DNA of 64,000 nt from NCBI RefSeq assembly GCF_013359935.1, contig NZ_JABMCB010000178.1, forward strand, positions 1-64,000, read 5' to 3'. Under the pieces are notes generated by a model that was given only the letters and a program-made list of their open reading frames with translations, did no database searches and was not told where the DNA came from. Position numbers and translations under genes: made by a program. This document shows positions 26,072 through 35,963 of this stretch, one piece after another (positions within the stretch are counted from its first letter, which is position 1; every line of letters starts with the position of its first letter). The stretch is from Paenibacillus xylanilyticus (lineage in GTDB: Bacteria; Bacillota; Bacilli; Paenibacillales; Paenibacillaceae).

Positions 26072-26971
26072 ATGAATCCTGTCTACCCTTTTTACGGTGA
26101 AAAGACGGTCTGCAAAGAGCAAAAACTGGCATTCCCACCCCAGCATCAGGACCAGCAGCCAGGTCTGGAAACGCTCATGGTGCCTGAACCCATCAGTGAG
26201 GACCCCGCCTATATCGGCAGCTGCAAACTGGACGGCAAAGTGGCCATCATCACTGGCGGGGACAGCGGAATCGGCAGAGCAGCAGCTATTGCTTTTGCCA
26301 AGGAAGGTGCCGATGTTGTCATTGCTTATCTATATGAACGGACAGACGCCGAGTGGACTCGTAATCGCATTGTAGAGCTGGGACAGCGCTGTCTGCTCAT
26401 TGAGATTGATCTTCGGCTGAAGAAAAACTGTGATGCTGTCATCCGTACGACGATGGAGACCTTCGGGAAAATTGATATTCTGGTCAATAATCACGCAGTG
26501 CAGTATGTGCAGCCAAGTATTGTCGACATTACGGAGGAACAGCTCTACCATACGTTTCAGACGAATGTATTTTCCTATTTTTTTCTGATCCAGTCTGCTC
26601 TCCCGCATATGTGCAAAGGGGCTTCCATCATCAACACCGCTTCCATTACAGCCTATAAAGGCAATGTGCAGCTGATCGACTACTCCTCCACCAAAGGGGC
26701 TGTTGTCTCGCTGACTCGTGTACTCGCCAAATCGCTCGCATCTCAGGGAATCCGGGTCAATTGCGTAGCTCCCGGACCCATCTGGACGCCGCTCATTCCC
26801 TCCAGCTTCTCTGCCGAAGATGTACAGGTATTCGGAACAGAAACGCCGATGGGGCGTGCAGGCCAGCCGTATGAACTGGCTGCCGCCTATGTCTATCTCG
26901 CCTCGCGCGACTCCTCTTATGTAACCGGTGAATGCATTCATGTAAACGGCGGCGATATGGTGACCACCTAA
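26072..26971 (+). CDS. SDR family oxidoreductase, YhdF/YhxC-like
   Basis: 299 residues from ATG 26072 (GGAGG 11 bp upstream; ATG 26048 lies before the SD). The N-terminal extension of about 45 residues (QDQQPGLETLMVPEP) is typical of the stress-related YhdF/YhxC/GsiB-linked SDRs. Cofactor motif GGDSGIGRAAA, then NNHA, catalytic Ser in NTASITAY and YSSTK. The C-terminal ITGECIHVNGG-like end reads VTGECIHVNGGD. It probably oxidises or reduces an alcohol or sugar with NAD(P). Substrate unknown. Divergent from fosB. Confidence 0.9.
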   Translation: MNPVYPFYGEKTVCKEQKLAFPPQHQDQQPGLETLMVPEPISEDPAYIGSCKLDGKVAIITGGDSGIGRAAAIAFAKEGADVVIAYLYERTDAEWTRNRIVELGQRCLLIEIDLRLKKNCDAVIRTTMETFGKIDILVNNHAVQYVQPSIVDITEEQLYHTFQTNVFSYFFLIQSALPHMCKGASIINTASITAYKGNVQLIDYSSTKGAVVSLTRVLAKSLASQGIRVNCVAPGPIWTPLIPSSFSAEDVQVFGTETPMGRAGQPYELAAAYVYLASRDSSYVTGECIHVNGGDMVTT

Positions 26972-27157
26972 CAGAACGCGTAGTGATTAAGCAATCGGGC
27001 ACCAAAAAAATGTGTCCATCCCGCTTGTTCGCTTATGTCAGGTTGGATTTGGCAAGTTCAGCAGGAGATTGGCTGCCTCGTTCCGAATGAGGGTTAGGAG
27101 TATACGAACCGGTCAAACCGGAACCTGACATCTTGGGACAAGGAGCTGAGCCGTCTG

Positions 27158-28768
27158 ATGAACTACGATCCACTCTATCAACCGTATCCTTCTTATCGCG
27201 TGCCTGTTTATGCCAAAAAGGGCGTCGTCGCCACTTCGCAGCCTCTCGCAGCACAAGCAGGGCTGGATGTGTTAAAAAAGGGCGGCAATGCCATTGATGC
27301 CGCCATTGCAACCGCTGCTGCACTCACCGTGCTGGAGCCAACGTCCAACGGCATCGGGGGCGATGCCTTTGCCCTCGTCTGGACCGGGGGCAAGCTGCAC
27401 GGCCTGAATGCCAGCGGTCCTGCGCCTCAGGGCATATCCATTAAGGCGCTCAAGGCGGCAGGCCATTCGGAGATGCCGAAGCTTGGGGTCATCCCGGTGA
27501 CGGTGCCTGGCGCACCGGCAGGTTGGGCTGAGCTGAGCCGCCGCTTCGGGCGGCTCACGCTGGCGGAAGCACTGGAACCGGCTGTCCGCTACGCGGAGGA
27601 AGGTTATCCGCTTGCGCCGGGGCTGGCCCGCCACTGGGCACGGGCAGCGGACATTTATGCACGCCAGGGCGATGCAGCTGCCGGGCGTGCGTGGTTTGAG
27701 ACATTCGCTCCAGGCGGGCGTGTCCCAGCTGCGGGCGAGATGTGGCGTTCGCCGGATCACGCGGCTACGCTGCGCCGAATCGGCGAGAGCAGCGCGCGCG
27801 ACTTTTATGAAGGAGAGCTGGCAGAGCGCATTCATTCGTTTATGGCAGAGCATGGCGGCTACCTGACCAAAGACGATCTGGCAGCATTTCAGCCCGAATG
27901 GGTCGATCCGATCTCGGTCTCCTATCGCGGCTATGATGTCTGGGAGATTCCGCCGAACGGTCAGGGCCTGATTGCCCTGGCAGCGCTCAATCTGCTAAAG
28001 GGCTTTGATTTTGAAGAAAAGGAATCCGTAATCGCGTACCACAGACAGATGGAAGCAATGAAGCTCGCATTTGCCGACGGAGAGAAGTATATTACCGAAG
28101 AGCGGAAAATGGGCGTTACCGTAGAGGAGCTTCTGTCCGAAGCGTATGCGGAAGAGCGGCGCAAGCTAATTGGTGATGCAGCACGTTCCCCTGAGGCAGG
28201 AGATCCGCGGGCAAGTGGAACCGTCTATCTGGCGACGGCAGACGGGGAAGGCAATATGGTTTCCTTCATTCAAAGTAATTATATGGGCTTCGGCTCCGGG
28301 CTGGTTGTCCCCGGAACAGGCATCGCTCTGCAGAATCGAGGTCATAATTTCTCGCTTGATCCGGACCAGGCAAACGCGCTGGAGCCAGGCAAACGGACAT
28401 ATCATACGATCATTCCGGGATTTCTTACGCGCGGAGATGAGGCAGTCGGGCCATTTGGGGTCATGGGTGGTTTCATGCAGCCGCAAGGCCATGTGCAGGT
28501 CGTCATGAATACGGTGGACTTTCACTTGAATCCCCAGGCAGCACTGGATTCTCCGCGGTGGCAATGGACAAAAAGCAAAACAATACTGGTGGAGACCGGC
28601 TTCCCGCAGCATATTGCACAAGCACTTGCCCGTAAAGGGCATGATATTCAGGTTGCTCTCGACCCATCCATGTTTGGGCGCGGCCAAATTATATGGCGTG
28701 ACCGAGGCAGTGGAGTATTATGCGCAGGCACCGAAAGCCGGGCAGACGGATCGATTGCTGCATGGTGA
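27158..28768 (+). CDS. Gamma-glutamyltransferase family protein
   Basis: 536 residues without a signal peptide. The N-terminal part has AAQAGLDVLKKGGNAIDAAIATAAALTVLEP and NGIGGDAF, as in all Ggt proteins. The processing site should be the Thr in ASGTVYLATADGEGNMVS (about residue 350), followed by FGSGLVVPGTGIALQNRG and PGKRTYHTIIP. Family members autocleave into two subunits and transfer or hydrolyse gamma-glutamyl groups. Without a signal peptide this one is probably cytosolic, like the YwrD group. The stretch from about 27400 to 27830 is much richer in GC than its flanks. An SD AAGGAG lies about 12 bp upstream, so the start is moderately sure. Confidence 0.9.
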   Translation: MNYDPLYQPYPSYRVPVYAKKGVVATSQPLAAQAGLDVLKKGGNAIDAAIATAAALTVLEPTSNGIGGDAFALVWTGGKLHGLNASGPAPQGISIKALKAAGHSEMPKLGVIPVTVPGAPAGWAELSRRFGRLTLAEALEPAVRYAEEGYPLAPGLARHWARAADIYARQGDAAAGRAWFETFAPGGRVPAAGEMWRSPDHAATLRRIGESSARDFYEGELAERIHSFMAEHGGYLTKDDLAAFQPEWVDPISVSYRGYDVWEIPPNGQGLIALAALNLLKGFDFEEKESVIAYHRQMEAMKLAFADGEKYITEERKMGVTVEELLSEAYAEERRKLIGDAARSPEAGDPRASGTVYLATADGEGNMVSFIQSNYMGFGSGLVVPGTGIALQNRGHNFSLDPDQANALEPGKRTYHTIIPGFLTRGDEAVGPFGVMGGFMQPQGHVQVVMNTVDFHLNPQAALDSPRWQWTKSKTILVETGFPQHIAQALARKGHDIQVALDPSMFGRGQIIWRDRGSGVLCAGTESRADGSIAAW

Positions 28769-29163
28769 TCCAGTAAAACGGGGTTTGGGCAGTGTGCGGA
28801 CAGAAGCAATCACATGCTGTTCATGTGCTTCGGCAGCAGGAGAGTAACCGTTGATATATAGAGGATGGTAATCGCTGCTGTCCTCACCTTATATTTTAAT
28901 CATACAAAACAGGCAAAGAAGAGATCCTCACATGGATCATTTCTTTGCCTGTTTTGGTTAGGAGATCGGTATGGGATACGGCACACATTGCTCTGAATTC
29001 CACCAGCATTTGTAACAACAATGTATAATTCATGAAATCAATTAAGATTTTCGTAAATTTTCATCATTAACCATAATATCGACCCTTCTTCTGGCCGACA
29101 TAAATATGGGGCAAAAGGCTCACCTCACACATCACTACTTATATAGAAATGAGGGTATTACAC
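28769..29163. other. Intergenic stretch with one terminator
   Basis: 395 bp without a convincing gene. A terminator lies at 28908-28953. Further right TATAAT near 29020 and an AT-rich segment containing GTAAATTTTCAT (29053-29064) precede the BMP lipoprotein gene. Nothing else was seen. Confidence 0.6.
28908..28953 (+). terminator. Terminator after the gamma-glutamyltransferase gene
   Basis: AACAGGCAAAGAA (28908-28920) pairs with TTCTTTGCCTGTT (28941-28953), with GATCC/GGATC inside, followed by TTGG. Symmetric enough to work in both directions. Confidence 0.85.
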
Positions 29164-30171
29164 ATGAAAACAAAAAGGGGCACTCAAGTTGTATTGACCG
29201 TGATTTTGGTTTTAATGGTTTTGATGCTGGGAGCATGTTCATCCACAGAAAACGAAACTCCAGCTGACCAGCGGACCAAAGTGGGCATTGTTCTTACCGA
29301 GGTCGGCCTTGGCGACCGTTCATTTAATGATGCTGCTTTTGAAGGACTGGTTCAGGCCAGAAATGAGAACACGATTTTGTTTGACTATAAGGAACCCGGG
29401 GACGACTTAACCACCCAAACTGCATTTGAGCAATTCGCACAACAGGGTGTGGATTTGATTATCGGCCTTAGCGACACCCTTCTGCCTGACCTGGAGAAGG
29501 TCGCTCAGAAATATCCGGATCAGCAATTCCTTATTGTCGATGGTCACTCGGAGCTGCCCAACGTGACTTCCATGTCATTCCGCAGTGAAGAAGGCAGCTA
29601 TCTTGCTGGTATGATTGCCGGCTTTGCGACCAAAGACGATCACGTAGGCTTTTTGGGTGGAATGGAGATTCCCCTTCTTCGCGATTTCCAGCAGGGCTTT
29701 GAACAGGGAGTTCATGCCGTTAATCCCGATGCAACTGTTCATGTCGTTTACGCTGGAGACTTTGGGAATTCAAAGCTCGGTGAGGAACTGGCCGCACAGA
29801 TGATTCAGGAACAAGGTACGGATGTCATTTATGTTGCAGCAGGCCTCACTGGGGTAGGCTCACTTACAGAAATCCAGAAATTAGGAAAATACGCCATTGG
29901 CGTGGATACCGATCAGTTCTTTTTGGCGGAAAAAGCAATCCTCACGTCCATGCTGAAAAATGTCAATGTATCCATCTATAACGCCGTTAACACGTTCACT
30001 AAAAATAATCACTCTTTCCCGGAGAAAACCATGATTGAGGGACTGGCTGAAGATGCCGTAGGTCTGACCGCTCTACATAACATCACACTCAGTGAGGAAC
30101 AGCAGCAAACCTTCGAAGACTTGAAAGCACAGATCATATCCAGCAAAACCAAAATTACGCTTGAACCATAA
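29164..30171 (+). CDS. BMP-family lipoprotein (nucleoside/purine-type binding protein, Med-like)
   Basis: 335 residues from ATG 29164. Signal peptide with lipobox LMLGACSS puts the mature Cys near residue 24, so it is a membrane-anchored lipoprotein. The BMP fold is recognised from [22 protein letters not shown], the [16 protein letters not shown] motif and [12 protein letters not shown]. Family members bind nucleosides for ABC uptake (BmpA, TmpC) or act as the ComK-linked Med protein of Bacillus. No ABC permease or ATPase follows. Instead a chemoreceptor gene starts 26 bp downstream, suggesting that the binding protein feeds chemotaxis. Confidence 0.88.
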   Translation: MKTKRGTQVVLTVILVLMVLMLGACSSTENETPADQRTKVGIVLTEVGLGDRSFNDAAFEGLVQARNENTILFDYKEPGDDLTTQTAFEQFAQQGVDLIIGLSDTLLPDLEKVAQKYPDQQFLIVDGHSELPNVTSMSFRSEEGSYLAGMIAGFATKDDHVGFLGGMEIPLLRDFQQGFEQGVHAVNPDATVHVVYAGDFGNSKLGEELAAQMIQEQGTDVIYVAAGLTGVGSLTEIQKLGKYAIGVDTDQFFLAEKAILTSMLKNVNVSIYNAVNTFTKNNHSFPEKTMIEGLAEDAVGLTALHNITLSEEQQQTFEDLKAQIISSKTKITLEP

Positions 30172-30197
30172 TTCAACGGATCAGAGGAGATACGCTT

Positions 30198-31850
30198 ATG
30201 AAATTGCAAGGCAAACTGATCATTAATGCGTTAATTTCATTACTTTTATGTCTCGTACTGGTAGCCTATATCATTTATCAGCTGTTGGGCATTAATGCCA
30301 AAAATCAAAACCTGGTACCTGCCATGCTTAAGGTCAGTGAACTTAAAGCCAATCAAATTCAGACCCAGCAGGCGCTGGATGTGTTCTCTTTCTCCATGAC
30401 GGCAGGCAATCAGGATGCCGTACTCCGTTTATTGGACGAAGGAAAAACGATGATTCAGCAGCTTACCGAAGGCTTGCTGGAAACCGATAAACAGCTTCAG
30501 CTGATCGGGTCCATCCAAACGAAACTGACTGCCCTGGACCAGGGTGCCACTGAAGCAATGACGGCCCTGGACAGTTCGGAAGCCAAGCGATACAGCACAC
30601 GTGTTCAAGGCATTCAGAATGATATTTACATGCTCGATGAAATAACCAAGGAACGATATGACCAGTACACGATCCATCTGGAGCAGGATATCCAGCAGAC
30701 CTGGCAAATTGCGCTGGGCGGCGCTGCCTTCCTGCTCGTCGCAGCCATGCTGTTCAATATGTATACTTCACGGAAGTTAGCCAAACGTATCCGGGTGCTG
30801 AAGGAAGCTGCCGGACAGATCGCAGACGGTGACCTTACCCAGCAGCTGCCCGAAACCCGGGGCAAGGATGAACTGGATGAGCTGAACCGCTCCTTCCGTC
30901 TCATGACAAATAACATCCGTAACATCATTCAATCGATTGACCACGCCGGAAAACGGGTAGATGGAATGGCTCAGGACATCGATCGTGGCAATGACACCAT
31001 GCAAGCCATTGTGCAGCAAGTCTCCCGGACGACAGAAGAGCTGTCGATTGGCAGCCAGAAAATTGCGGAGGACTTGAGTGAAACCGTTATGGTCGTGGAC
31101 AAAATGCAGCAGACCTTCGAGAGTAACCTTCATGCCACCTCCCAATCAGCGATTCATGGCAATGAGGTTTTGAACACGGTTCAAGAAGGACACACAGCCA
31201 TTCAAGAGCAGCTGCGTCTGGCTGAAGTGAATCGGACAGCCATGTCGGAGGTTGAACAAACGGTGCTGGAGCTGGAGGAAAGCGCGGCCCGCATTACAAC
31301 CATGACCGGCTATGTGTCGGAGATCGCCAAGCAGACAACGCTACTGTCCCTGAACGCTTCCATTGAAGCCGCTCGAGCGGGAGAAGCCGGTCGAGGTTTT
31401 GCCGTTGTGGCAGGAGAAGTCAACAAGCTCGCAGAACAGTCCGCACAATCCGTCCAGCACATCTATGCAGCCGTAGGTGAGATCACAAGCGCCATGGATA
31501 AGGTGAAAGGTTCTGTGGCACAGAGCATGCAGCTCTTCGCGGAACAAGAGCAGGCGACTGGGCAAACCCGGGACTCCTTCTCTGCCATTCGTGACAGCGT
31601 GGAACAAATTAGCACAGGCATCAACCAGCTTGCTGAAGACATGCAGCAATCAAGCCAGCTGAGTACCCAAGTACAGCAGGCCATCGAAAACATAAGTGCC
31701 ATTACGGAACAGTCGGCAGCCAGCAGTGAAGAGATTACGGCTTCAACGGCTGAGCAGCAGCGTTCATTCGAAGAGGCCAGCAGCAAGGTTAAATCGCTGC
31801 GAGATATCAGTGAGGAAATGCATCAGGAGCTGCAGCGTTTCCGTCTATAA
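30198..31850 (+). CDS. Methyl-accepting chemotaxis protein
   Basis: 550 residues. TM1 at about 8-30, an extracellular helical-bundle-like domain of about 135 residues, TM2 at about 168-190, HAMP at about 190-245, and a cytoplasmic signalling domain whose hairpin tip reads [20 protein letters not shown] then [11 protein letters not shown], the canonical CheA/CheW-binding sequence. Long Gln/Glu/Ser-rich coiled coils carry methylation sites. SD AGAGGAG precedes ATG 30198. The small sensor domain and the BMP lipoprotein gene 26 bp upstream suggest that the lipoprotein delivers ligand. A strong terminator follows. Confidence 0.93.
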   Translation: MKLQGKLIINALISLLLCLVLVAYIIYQLLGINAKNQNLVPAMLKVSELKANQIQTQQALDVFSFSMTAGNQDAVLRLLDEGKTMIQQLTEGLLETDKQLQLIGSIQTKLTALDQGATEAMTALDSSEAKRYSTRVQGIQNDIYMLDEITKERYDQYTIHLEQDIQQTWQIALGGAAFLLVAAMLFNMYTSRKLAKRIRVLKEAAGQIADGDLTQQLPETRGKDELDELNRSFRLMTNNIRNIIQSIDHAGKRVDGMAQDIDRGNDTMQAIVQQVSRTTEELSIGSQKIAEDLSETVMVVDKMQQTFESNLHATSQSAIHGNEVLNTVQEGHTAIQEQLRLAEVNRTAMSEVEQTVLELEESAARITTMTGYVSEIAKQTTLLSLNASIEAARAGEAGRGFAVVAGEVNKLAEQSAQSVQHIYAAVGEITSAMDKVKGSVAQSMQLFAEQEQATGQTRDSFSAIRDSVEQISTGINQLAEDMQQSSQLSTQVQQAIENISAITEQSAASSEEITASTAEQQRSFEEASSKVKSLRDISEEMHQELQRFRL

Positions 31851-31877
31851 CTGATGGGACGAACATTTCAGAGCATA

Positions 31878-31921
31878 AAAAACCTCCATTTCTCTTGTTA
31901 TGAGAGAAACGGAGGTTTTTT
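31878..31921 (+). terminator. Terminator of the BMP-MCP operon
   Basis: AAAAACCTCC (31878-31887) with GGAGGTTTTT (31911-31920), extended by TTTCTCT/AGAGAAA, followed by T. Works in both directions. Confidence 0.88.
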
Positions 31922-31982
31922 GATAACGGAGCGTATTGATCGGACTTATCCTTCATAGGATAAAATTCTCGACAGAACCCCG

Positions 31983-33656
31983 TTAGAGCGCGTCGATGAT
32001 GTCTCCCGCCAGCAGGGACGCCGGATCTCCACGCCGCAGCGCAGCCTGCTCTGCCGCCTGGCCGTGCAGATATACACCAAACGCGGCGGCTTGCTCCGCG
32101 CTGAGTCCTTGGGCGAGCAGACCGGCGATGATGCCGGTCAAGACGTCTCCGGCACCGCCAGTCGCCATGCCGGCGTGCCCGGTGGTGTTGATGTACGCCT
32201 CGCCGGAAGGCGTTGCGATGACCGTTCGTGCTCCCTTGAGCACAAGGGTCACGCCCTGCTCGCGGGCGTATCGTGCAGCGTGTCCAATCCGGTCACGCTG
32301 CACTTCGGGGGTCGGCATGCCCAGCAGCCGGCCCATCTCTCCGGGGTGCGGCGTCAGGATGGTCGCCGCACTTCGCTGGCCCCAGTCGCGAGGCCCGGCT
32401 CTGCCAGCGTCTGCGAGCATGTTGAGGGCGTCCGCATCGATAACGAGCGGACGATCCGTCTGCTGCCACAGGCGGCGCAGCCAGCCGGTGTCGCCCTCGA
32501 AGCGGCCGAGGCCCGGTCCGGTCGCGATGACGTCGCGGCTCTCCGCGAGACGCAGCACGGCGTCCGCGGAAGCCGCGTTCCATTCGCCGCTGTCGCCCTC
32601 TGCAGCGACAGCGAGCATGAGCTCGGGCACGCTGCCGATGATATGCGGCAGCAGAGCCGCGGGCAGCGCCCATGTAGCAAGCCCGCACCCGGCGCGCAGC
32701 GCGGCCTTGGCCGAGAGCAGGCCAGCGCCGCTCATCGGCAGGCTGCCTGCAGCCAGCAGTACGTGGCCGTAGGTTCCCTTGTGGCCGTCTGGTGCCCGGA
32801 GGCGGTCTGTGTCCACGTGCAGGGAGCTGCGCAGCACTTCCTCAGTCAGCAGCCGGACGGAGGGACCATGCTCTGGCACAAGCCGCGCAGGAATGCCGAT
32901 GGAGCGCACCACGATGCGCCCCGCGGCTGACGCGCCCGGGTACTGCACAAGCCCGCGCTTCAACAGCGCAAGGCATACAGTCACCCGGGCCTGAATGCAG
33001 GGCTCGTATACCTCCCCGGTGTCGGCATTCAGCCCGCTTGGCACATCCGCGGACACGACCGGCTTGCCGCTGTCGTTCACCGCTTCAATCAGCGCCGCGT
33101 ACGCTCCCAGCGGCGCCCCCCGCGAGCCGGTGCCCAGCAGCGCATCCACGATGCCTGTGCACCGGCTGAAGTCCACGGCTTCACGCCCGTGGACCAGGGC
33201 AGGGATGCCGAGCTGCGCAGCGGCATCCCGCTGCACTGCGGCTTCGCCCCGCAGTGACTCGGGCCCCTCGGCGTAGACCAACGTCACGCCGAGCCCCGCC
33301 TCAAGCAAATGGCGGGCCGCAACCAGCCCGTCACCGCCATTATTGCCCTTGCCAATCAGCATGTACCAATGCTGATCTCCGGGGCGCGCCATCACCAGCG
33401 CCGGATCGGCGATGATGTCGCCCCCATAACCTTGCAGATCACCGGGCCCGGTGTGTGCCCGTTCAGCTTTTCCCGGCTCCCGATGTCCCTTCCGGTCAGC
33501 AGCCTTGCTGCCCATTCCCTCTTCCCGGCACAAGGCGATGACTTCCTCCGCTATGGCCCTGCCCGCGTTCTCCATCAGGCTCGCAGCAGGAATACCCAGC
33601 TTGTGGATGGTGTGCTCATCTACTGCCCTCATCTGTTCAGCGGTGACGATAAACAA
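31983..33656 (-). CDS. nnr: Bifunctional NAD(P)HX epimerase / ADP-dependent NAD(P)HX dehydratase
   Basis: 557 residues combining both repair activities for hydrated NAD(P)H. The N-terminal epimerase (YjeF_N) is at about 1-270: MRAVDEHTIHKLGIPAASLMENAGRA, GKGNNGGDGLVAARHL and VVSADVPSGLNADTG. The C-terminal ribokinase-like dehydratase is at about 280-550: GHKGTYGHVLLAAGS, LTPHPGEMGRLLG and GGAGDVLTGIIAGLLAQG with the catalytic Asp. A poorly conserved insert (AADRKGHREPGKAERAHTGP and beyond, about residues 48-95) breaks the epimerase domain. The segment 32000-33400 is far richer in GC than its neighbours. Cytosolic metabolite repair. Monocistronic. Confidence 0.93.
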   Translation of the reverse strand: MFIVTAEQMRAVDEHTIHKLGIPAASLMENAGRAIAEEVIALCREEGMGSKAADRKGHREPGKAERAHTGPGDLQGYGGDIIADPALVMARPGDQHWYMLIGKGNNGGDGLVAARHLLEAGLGVTLVYAEGPESLRGEAAVQRDAAAQLGIPALVHGREAVDFSRCTGIVDALLGTGSRGAPLGAYAALIEAVNDSGKPVVSADVPSGLNADTGEVYEPCIQARVTVCLALLKRGLVQYPGASAAGRIVVRSIGIPARLVPEHGPSVRLLTEEVLRSSLHVDTDRLRAPDGHKGTYGHVLLAAGSLPMSGAGLLSAKAALRAGCGLATWALPAALLPHIIGSVPELMLAVAAEGDSGEWNAASADAVLRLAESRDVIATGPGLGRFEGDTGWLRRLWQQTDRPLVIDADALNMLADAGRAGPRDWGQRSAATILTPHPGEMGRLLGMPTPEVQRDRIGHAARYAREQGVTLVLKGARTVIATPSGEAYINTTGHAGMATGGAGDVLTGIIAGLLAQGLSAEQAAAFGVYLHGQAAEQAALRRGDPASLLAGDIIDAL

Positions 33657-33735
33657 CGTCTATCCCTCCCCAGTGTTCGTTCCAGTTCAGCTTGTTGCAT
33701 CACTCGATTCTTCTGGCTCGAGGTAAAATGTTCCC

Positions 33736-34368
33736 TTAATAGGCTACCGTAAAACGCGAACCAATAAATTGCGGATCATCCAGTTCGTCCACCAATGCTG
33801 CGGCAAAGTCACCCACCGAAATCGTGCTCTCTCCCAGATCATCTGTCACCAAACGGTTCATGCCGATACGGAAATGGCCTGTCCGCGGTCCAGAAGTGAT
33901 CGTTGCAGCAGGACTCATATAAGTCCAATGAATATCCGATTCCTCAATCAAACCATAGGCGTCCAGATGGGCCTTAGCGAGTGTTCTGACTTCTTCCGGG
34001 AACCCCGGTGTATCCATCAGCATCTCACCGGAATCGGTTAGCAAACTGCCGGCTCCGCCAACGACAACCAGACGGCTCGCTTTGCCGCGGCGAACACCCT
34101 CAATCAGCGAACGTGTAACTTCCAGCAGTTCTTCCTCTTCCCCGAATTTCGGTCCATAGGCACTCACAACAGCTTCCTGACCCGCTGTAAAATCAGCCAC
34201 TTGATCCGGATTCAGCAAATCTCCCTTTTCCACACGCAAACGTTCGTGAACCATTTCAACTTTGGACGGATCCCGCACAATCGCAGTCACCTCATGCCCA
34301 CGGTCCATCAGCTCCCAAAGTATCGTCTTTCCAATTGCTCCGGTTGCTCCAAAAATCGCTACTTTCAT
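33736..34368 (-). CDS. NAD(P)-binding oxidoreductase, NmrA/SDR-like
   Basis: 210 residues from ATG 34368. AGAGGG lies 7 bp upstream, and an in-frame TTG at 34374 sits too close to it. Rossmann motif IFGATGAIGKTI at residues 4-15, then ITAIVRDPSK-type loop (VTAIVRDPSKVE), VVVGGAGSLL and WTYMSPAATI. This is the YwnB/YlbE-like group of atypical SDRs, often redox- or quinone-linked. No YxxxK catalytic pair is obvious. Function unknown. Monocistronic. Confidence 0.85.
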   Translation of the reverse strand: MKVAIFGATGAIGKTILWELMDRGHEVTAIVRDPSKVEMVHERLRVEKGDLLNPDQVADFTAGQEAVVSAYGPKFGEEEELLEVTRSLIEGVRRGKASRLVVVGGAGSLLTDSGEMLMDTPGFPEEVRTLAKAHLDAYGLIEESDIHWTYMSPAATITSGPRTGHFRIGMNRLVTDDLGESTISVGDFAAALVDELDDPQFIGSRFTVAY

Positions 34369-34589
34369 ATGCAATCCCTCTTTTCAGTAGATGTCATCCA
34401 GTCATTATACCGTTATTGTAATACTTAATCCCATTGTTATATACCTTAAACGGCTCACGCCATCTTAAACCGTATGTAGCTACTTGTAAACCACGAGTCT
34501 GGCTCAACTGCCCATTCCCCTATACATGCTGTATTCAAATAAGTAACCACAACTCCTTTTCCGTTCAGTAAAAGAAACGCGAACCACCC

Positions 34590-34612
34590 AAAAAAGCCGC
34601 ATACGCGGCCTC
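34590..34612 (-). terminator. Terminator of the RHH-MFS-hydrolase operon
   Basis: On the minus strand GCCGC (34609-34605) and GCGGC (34600-34596) flank a 4-nt loop and are followed by TTTTTT. It lies directly after the hydrolase stop codon. Confidence 0.85.
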
Positions 34613-34624
34613 GGCAGCTTACTT

Positions 34625-35896
34625 CTATTTTGCCTGACCCACCTTGGCAAAGGTCATAAATTCGACCGCTTTCTGTGCCCAGAACCGTTCCGAATACATT
34701 TCATGCTCTAAATCATCAATGATATGAAGTTCCAGTCTGCCTGATGGTTCGCCCAACGCCAGCTTGTATTCCCGTATTTCCTGATATAACCGTACCGTCT
34801 GTTCCACCGGACAGAGCTGATCTGCCTGGCCGTGAATGATCAGGACATCGATTCCGCTTAACGCAGAAGCGTATGTTATCGGGCTTCGGCTCCTCAAGGC
34901 GGATTCATTCTCAAGCAGTACACCGATCTCTTTTTGCAAAAAAGACCTGAGCTTTGCCCCTCTCCCTTCATACAGCTTGCCCAAATCCGTAAAAGGAGCA
35001 CAGGCCACCACGGCACTCCACAGGACTGGGTCTCTGCCCGCAGCAAGCAATGCAAGATAAGCTCCATAACTGACTCCATACAGAGCTACGTCTGAATAAG
35101 CGGGTAACACCTCTTCCCGGATAAACCGGACCACCTCTGCATCCACGCCGCCCCAGTCGTTCTCATTGCGACTCCTGTATTCGGAATCGAAGCCGGAGCT
35201 GCCCGGATAGTTGATACCAATCACCCGTATGCCAGCCTCGGATAACCGTTTCATTACCGGACTATAGCTGTCGAACAGGCAGTTATGCGGCCCTCCATGC
35301 AGATAAATAACGGCTTGTTCCGCGCCCTTTGGATGCATATCCAAATAAGGTATGATCTCAGATCTATAGTACGTTTCTCCATATTTCATCTCCGACTCCC
35401 CAATATTGCGGAAGCTATTTACAGCTTCCTGCTCATCCCCTTGAATCCGAATGATGGCACGGGTTTGATCTTGGAACCGAAACAGAGCGGGTACCGGGTC
35501 GATCGCGATAAACTCGTATTTGCCCACCAGTCCCTGCTTGTCCCTGCTGAGCACAGCCTGTGTCAGCGTCCCTGGATAGTCTCGAAGCTGTAATACTTCT
35601 TTCTTCTCCTGCAATACATACTGCACATAATGCCATCTGCCACAGGTTATGCCTTCACAGAGGATTTTCTGTGCATCCGTATCAATCTGAACGCGAACCA
35701 GTTCAGAGAACCCTTCACCAATCGAGGGCAATTCATGCACAGAATTCTCGCCCTGTTTCAACCCCCCCGCTGTAAATCCCTGCTCTGAAGGAATGGACAC
35801 CCCAATGAGATCCCCCTGCTTGTCCATGACTGGATAGGGATATGACGTATGTACCCACTCCGCACTTTGAACCACTTGGTCCTTATATGCATACAC
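34625..35896 (-). CDS. Alpha/beta hydrolase, S9-peptidase-like
   Basis: 423 residues. The N-terminal 170 residues are propeller-like but short. The C-terminal hydrolase has the oxyanion segment YLHGGPHN, nucleophile in LYGVSYGAYLALLAAG, Asp in IIHGQADQLCP and His in DDLEHEMYS, a complete Ser-Asp-His triad. It may cleave a peptide or ester. Start GTG 35896 is only moderately supported, since GGGAGA lies almost against it. It is the last gene of a minus-strand operon after an RHH-like regulator and an MFS exporter (67 bp gap), so it may act on the exported compound. Confidence 0.82.
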   Translation of the reverse strand: MYAYKDQVVQSAEWVHTSYPYPVMDKQGDLIGVSIPSEQGFTAGGLKQGENSVHELPSIGEGFSELVRVQIDTDAQKILCEGITCGRWHYVQYVLQEKKEVLQLRDYPGTLTQAVLSRDKQGLVGKYEFIAIDPVPALFRFQDQTRAIIRIQGDEQEAVNSFRNIGESEMKYGETYYRSEIIPYLDMHPKGAEQAVIYLHGGPHNCLFDSYSPVMKRLSEAGIRVIGINYPGSSGFDSEYRSRNENDWGGVDAEVVRFIREEVLPAYSDVALYGVSYGAYLALLAAGRDPVLWSAVVACAPFTDLGKLYEGRGAKLRSFLQKEIGVLLENESALRSRSPITYASALSGIDVLIIHGQADQLCPVEQTVRLYQEIREYKLALGEPSGRLELHIIDDLEHEMYSERFWAQKAVEFMTFAKVGQAK

Positions 35897-35963
35897 TCTC
35901 CCTGCCCATTTACTCTTCGCAATCCTGTGATATCATTTCTATTTAAAAAGGAAAAATATGAAA

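Noticed and set aside
32064..32930. Long plus-strand ORFs under the NAD(P)HX repair gene
   Set aside because: GC-rich coding sequence gives long open frames on the other strand; translations are low-complexity.
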